A DNA stretch of 57,003 nucleotides. It comes from Rhodococcus gordoniae. GTDB taxonomy: Bacteria; Actinomycetota; Actinomycetes; Mycobacteriales; Mycobacteriaceae. This document shows positions 53,636 through 57,003 of the stretch, piece by piece. The stretch covers positions 1-57,003 of the forward strand of contig NZ_LPZN01000038.1 in NCBI RefSeq assembly GCF_001646655.1. Reading direction: 5' to 3'. How positions within the stretch are numbered: position 1 is the stretch's first letter; each line of letters begins with the position of its first letter. Under the pieces are notes generated by a model. The model was not told where the DNA came from, searched no databases, and worked only from the letters and a program-made list of their open reading frames with translations. The translations under genes and the position numbers were made by a program.

Positions 53636-56413
53636 ATGAAGACCTCCACCCCGATCGGGCGCGCTCTGCGCGCGGCGGGCATCGGGGAGGTCTGCGACGA
53701 CTCGACCACGCGCGCGCTGTACTCGTCCGACGCCTCCCTGTACCGCGTTCCACCGCAGGCGGTGGTGCGCGCCCGATCGATCGACGACGTCGCCGCGACG
53801 CTCGACGTGTGCCGGCGCGAGGGTGTTCCCCTCACCTCCCGCGGCACCGGCACCTCGCTCGCGGGCAACGCTGTCGGGCCCGGCGTCGTCCTCGACTTCT
53901 CGCGTCATCTGAACCGCGTTCTCTCCGTCGACCCCGAGACCCGGACCGCGCGGGTACAGCCGGGTGTCGTGCAGGCCGAACTACAGCGGGCCGCGGCACC
54001 GCACGGTCTGCGCTTCGGTCCCGATCCGTCCACCCACAACCGGTGCACGATCGGCGGGATGATCGGCAACAACGCGTGCGGGGCGCGTGCGCTCGGCTAC
54101 GGCCGCACATCCGACAACGTCGTCGCCCTCGAAGTACTCACCGGCACCGGGCACCCGCTGTCGCTGCCCGGCGAGGATCCGGTGCTGGAACCGTTGCGGG
54201 AGATCGTCGCCCGCGACCTTGCGACCATCCGCACCGAATTCGGCCGCTTCGGCCGGCAGGTGTCGGGTTATGCACTCGAGCATCTGCTGCCGGAGAACGA
54301 TTTCGACGTCCGGAAGCTGTTCGTCGGTAGCGAGGGCACGCTCGGGATCACGACCGAGGCGACGGTGCAGCTGGTCGTCGATCCCGCCTTCCGCACGATG
54401 GTCGTGCTCGGCTATCCCGACATCGTCGCCGCCGGGAACGCCGCGCACGGACTACTGGGTTTCCTGCCCACAGCATGTGAAGGGCTCGACTCGCGGATCG
54501 TCGACATCGTCCGCGCCCGGCGCGGACCGGCCGCGGTACCGCCCCTTCCCTCCGGCGCAGCGTGGCTGTTCGTCGAACTGGCAGGTGACGACGCCGACGA
54601 GGTCCGCGACCGGGCATGTGCGCTCGCTCAGGCCGCCGCCGCGACCGACCTGCTGCACGTCGAGGACCAGGCGCGTGCCGCTGCGTTGTGGCGTATCCGG
54701 GAGGACGGGTCCGGCCTGTCGGCGAGAAGCCCGAAGGGATTGCCCGCGCACGCGGGCTGGGAGGACGCCGCCGTCCCCGCCCACCGCGTCGGCGACTATC
54801 TCCGCGATTTCGAGGAACTGCTCGCCGGATACGACGTCACCGGCTACCCCTACGGGCACTTCGCCGACGGCTGCATCCACATCCGCCTCGACATCCCCCT
54901 CGAGGTTCCGGGTCTGTTCCGCGAATTCCTCTTCGAGGCAGCCGAACTCGTCGCCGAATACGGCGGGTCGATGTCGGGGGAGCACGGCGACGGGCGTGCC
55001 CGGAGCGAACTGCTGCCCGTGATGTACTCACCCGACGCGCTCGCACTGTTCGGGGCCGTGAAGTCGGTCTTCGATCCGGAGAACGTCCTCAACCCCGGCG
55101 TGCTCGTCGACCCGCGGCCCGTCGACGCCGACCTGCGCGTCCCGGCAGCCCGGAAGATCCGGGAGGGCCTGGCCTTCCGCTATCTCGAGGACGGCGGCGA
55201 CTTCACGCAGGCCGTGCACCGGTGTACCGGGGTCGGCAAGTGCCGCGCCGACAACACCGGCACCGGCGGGGTGATGTGCCCGTCCTTCCTCGCGACCCGT
55301 GAGGAGAAGGACTCCACCCGAGGACGTGCCCGGGTGCTGCAGGAGATGCTCAACGGTCACCTCGTCGCCGAGTCGTGGCAGTCGCCGGAAGTGCACGAGG
55401 CGCTCGATCTGTGCTTGTCGTGCAAGGGATGTCTGTCGGACTGTCCGACCGGGGTCGACATGGCGACCCTCAAATCCGAAGTCCTGCACCAGACCTACCG
55501 GGGACGGAGGCGGCCCGCCAGTCACTACGGTCTCGGCAGGCTGCCGCAGTGGGCGGCGATCGCCTCCCGTGCACCACGCGCCGTCAACGCCCTTGCCCGC
55601 GCTCCGGGGGTCGCCCCGCTCGGGTTGACCGTCGCCGGTCTCGACCGCCGCCGCCGTGTACCGAGGTTCGCGCCCCGCACCTTCCGGAAGTGGTTCGCCG
55701 ACACCCTCTCGCAACGATCCCGCACGGGCGACCCGGTGCTGCTGTTCGTCGACACTTTCACCGAGTACTTCACCCCGGAGATCGGGGTTGCCGCCGTGCG
55801 CGTGCTCGAAGCCGCCGGACGCAGCGTGCACCTCACCGACGAACCCCGCTGCTGCGGCCTGACGTGGATCACCACCGGCCAGCTCGACCAGGCCCGGAAG
55901 ATCCTGGGCCGCACCGTCGCCGAACTCTTCCGCAGCGGCATGCCGATCGTCGGTCTCGAACCGTCGTGTACCGCCGTCCTGCGTTCCGACGCGGTCGAAC
56001 TGCTCGGGTCCGCACCTGCTCGCCTCGTGGCCGACAGCACCACGACCCTCGCCGAACTCCTCGCCGACTGGGAACCGCCGTCGCTGGACGGCACACGGAT
56101 CGTCGCACAACCCCACTGCCACCACCACGCCGTCATGGGCTGGGGCGCCGACGCCGCCCTGTTGCGACGCGCGGGTGCCGACGTGCAGCGCCTCGCCGGC
56201 TGCTGCGGCCTGGCCGGGAATTTCGGAGTCGAACGCGGGCACTACGACGTGTCGGTGGCGGTCGCGCGAACCCAACTGCTGCCGGCCGTCGAGGCGGCAT
56301 CCGACGACGCGGTGATCCTCGCCGACGGCTACTCGTGCCGTACCCAGCTGAGCGACCTCACGACGCGGCGCGGCACGCATCTGGCGGAGTTGCTGGCCTC
56401 ACGACTGCCGTAG
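53636..56413 (+). CDS. FAD-binding and [4Fe-4S]-binding oxidoreductase (D-lactate dehydrogenase-like fusion)
   Basis: 925 residues. The N-terminal FAD_binding_4 domain contains SRGTGTSLAGNAVGPGVVLD and TIGGMIGNNACGARALGYGR; the FAD-linked oxidase C-terminal domain contains HFADGCIHIRLDIP and GSMSGEHGDGRARSELLP. A ferredoxin-like segment has Cys from C530 (CTGVGKCRADNTGTG) and from C593 (CLSCKGCLSDCPTG). CCG domains follow with RCCGLTW and GCCGLAGNFG. This is the one-chain Glp/Dld-type layout. It probably oxidises D-lactate, D-2-hydroxyglutarate or glycolate and feeds the quinone pool. The gene position upstream of emb is where mycobacteria have aftA. Confidence 0.93.
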   Translation: MKTSTPIGRALRAAGIGEVCDDSTTRALYSSDASLYRVPPQAVVRARSIDDVAATLDVCRREGVPLTSRGTGTSLAGNAVGPGVVLDFSRHLNRVLSVDPETRTARVQPGVVQAELQRAAAPHGLRFGPDPSTHNRCTIGGMIGNNACGARALGYGRTSDNVVALEVLTGTGHPLSLPGEDPVLEPLREIVARDLATIRTEFGRFGRQVSGYALEHLLPENDFDVRKLFVGSEGTLGITTEATVQLVVDPAFRTMVVLGYPDIVAAGNAAHGLLGFLPTACEGLDSRIVDIVRARRGPAAVPPLPSGAAWLFVELAGDDADEVRDRACALAQAAAATDLLHVEDQARAAALWRIREDGSGLSARSPKGLPAHAGWEDAAVPAHRVGDYLRDFEELLAGYDVTGYPYGHFADGCIHIRLDIPLEVPGLFREFLFEAAELVAEYGGSMSGEHGDGRARSELLPVMYSPDALALFGAVKSVFDPENVLNPGVLVDPRPVDADLRVPAARKIREGLAFRYLEDGGDFTQAVHRCTGVGKCRADNTGTGGVMCPSFLATREEKDSTRGRARVLQEMLNGHLVAESWQSPEVHEALDLCLSCKGCLSDCPTGVDMATLKSEVLHQTYRGRRRPASHYGLGRLPQWAAIASRAPRAVNALARAPGVAPLGLTVAGLDRRRRVPRFAPRTFRKWFADTLSQRSRTGDPVLLFVDTFTEYFTPEIGVAAVRVLEAAGRSVHLTDEPRCCGLTWITTGQLDQARKILGRTVAELFRSGMPIVGLEPSCTAVLRSDAVELLGSAPARLVADSTTTLAELLADWEPPSLDGTRIVAQPHCHHHAVMGWGADAALLRRAGADVQRLAGCCGLAGNFGVERGHYDVSVAVARTQLLPAVEAASDDAVILADGYSCRTQLSDLTTRRGTHLAELLASRLP

Positions 56414-56427
56414 GCCCGGAGACGTCC

Positions 56428-57003
56428 TCACCCTCTACGCCGCCGTCCTCTGGTGCGTTCGCTTCGGGTGGGGCGCGGCCCGAGTTCGTAGGGGATCTTC
56501 AGGATGTGGCGGGTCTTGGCATCGATGTCGCAGTTGCCGAAGGCGACGGAGTGAAGGATACCGTTGTAGACCAGATCCCACAGGTCAGGGTTGCGCTGAA
56601 TCTCGCTGATCTTGAACGAGTGGATTTTGTTGCCGTGGGCGTCTTTCAGTCGCAGGACACGACTGGGCCCATCAGCGGAGAAGCGGATGCGAGTGAGATG
56701 GTAGGTATCGACCCAGCTGTCGTGCCATTGGACCCAGGTGGCACCGGCTGCAGTCCAGTGGTTTCCCTTGCCGAAGAACAACAATAGTGAACTTCCAGGG
56801 ATGATGACCCACATGATCCACCAGTGGATCCAGCGAAAGTCTCCATTGATGACGGTGAGGTACACGACCAAGATTGCCGCTATGAGGAATGCGCCGATGT
56901 ATCGGTCGCGCACGGTGGGCTGGAGCCATTCGAGAACGGGGCCGAGATGCTCCGGTGCATCTGGTGGGTTCCGTGGGTTGCGGTCGAGCGGTGTGTATTC
57001 CGT
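56428..57003 (-). CDS. Membrane protein of unknown function, cut by the window edge
   Basis: The minus-strand frame is open from base 57003 to the stop at 56428, giving at least 191 residues. Upstream of an internal GTG at 56913 it already reads DAPEHLGPVLEWLQPTVRDR, so the true start lies outside the window. Two hydrophobic segments (YIGAFLIAAILVVYLTVING and WIMWVIIPGSSLLLFFGKG) precede a cytoplasmic-type region with many charged residues and a basic tail. The base composition is visibly less GC-rich than in neighbouring genes, and Ile, Lys and Asn codons are more frequent, suggesting recent acquisition. No family is recognised. Confidence 0.7.
   Translation of the reverse strand, partial: TEYTPLDRNPRNPPDAPEHLGPVLEWLQPTVRDRYIGAFLIAAILVVYLTVINGDFRWIHWWIMWVIIPGSSLLLFFGKGNHWTAAGATWVQWHDSWVDTYHLTRIRFSADGPSRVLRLKDAHGNKIHSFKISEIQRNPDLWDLVYNGILHSVAFGNCDIDAKTRHILKIPYELGPRPTRSERTRGRRRRG

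Overview
The window is high-GC actinobacterial DNA from a mycolic-acid-producing bacterium, most likely Rhodococcus or a close relative. It carries a complete arabinogalactan and mycolate set (glf, glfT2, a PAP2 phosphatase, ubiA, aftB, two mycolyltransferases, an Rv3802c-type cutinase, fadD32, pks13, accD4 and two emb genes). The gene order resembles the M. tuberculosis Rv3793-Rv3840 region; that comparison is from memory and was not searched. No rRNA, tRNA, insertion sequence, phage gene or CRISPR array was seen.

Layout. 1-2198 (minus): the N-terminal end of a Pro-rich protein cut by the left edge, a CPBP membrane protease, and a DUF2470 protein behind a clear iron box. 2283-4614 (plus): an unknown protein, pheA and a histidine phosphatase. 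4706-11244: an accessory module with three TetR regulators, a DHFR-like reductase, and enoyl-CoA hydratase, MDR oxidoreductase, thiolase and SDR genes, which look like a regulated acyl-CoA or ketone degradation unit inserted into the conserved order. 11314-20389: housekeeping and envelope-associated genes (Nudix, a 53-residue membrane protein, a zincin metallopeptidase, a septum-formation protein, an ankyrin protein, serS, a thioesterase, an MFS transporter, a Rieske/metallo-beta-lactamase protein, an acyltransferase and a HAD hydrolase). 20415-25253: a divergent pair of peptidoglycan-related secreted proteins (PGRP amidase and SpoIID), then a MerR regulator.

25326-31892 is a tight operon for galactan polymerisation, decaprenyl-phosphoribose metabolism and terminal arabinosylation. 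32160-37155 holds two mycolyltransferases (the second with LGFP repeats), a 32-bp tandem repeat array, a DUF732 lipoprotein and the cutinase-like hydrolase. 37841-46265 is fadD32-pks13-accD4, the mycolate condensation machinery. It converges on a minus-strand block of two large Emb arabinosyltransferases and a small secreted protein. The right end has a large FAD/Fe-S oxidoreductase and a membrane protein that runs off the window.

A window-wide theme is leaderless initiation. At least thirteen genes have a TANNNT -10 hexamer ending 6-9 nt before a GTG or ATG with no Shine-Dalgarno sequence. Other regulatory signals are an IdeR/DtxR box, paired palindromes in the TetR intergenic regions, and several long hairpin terminators.
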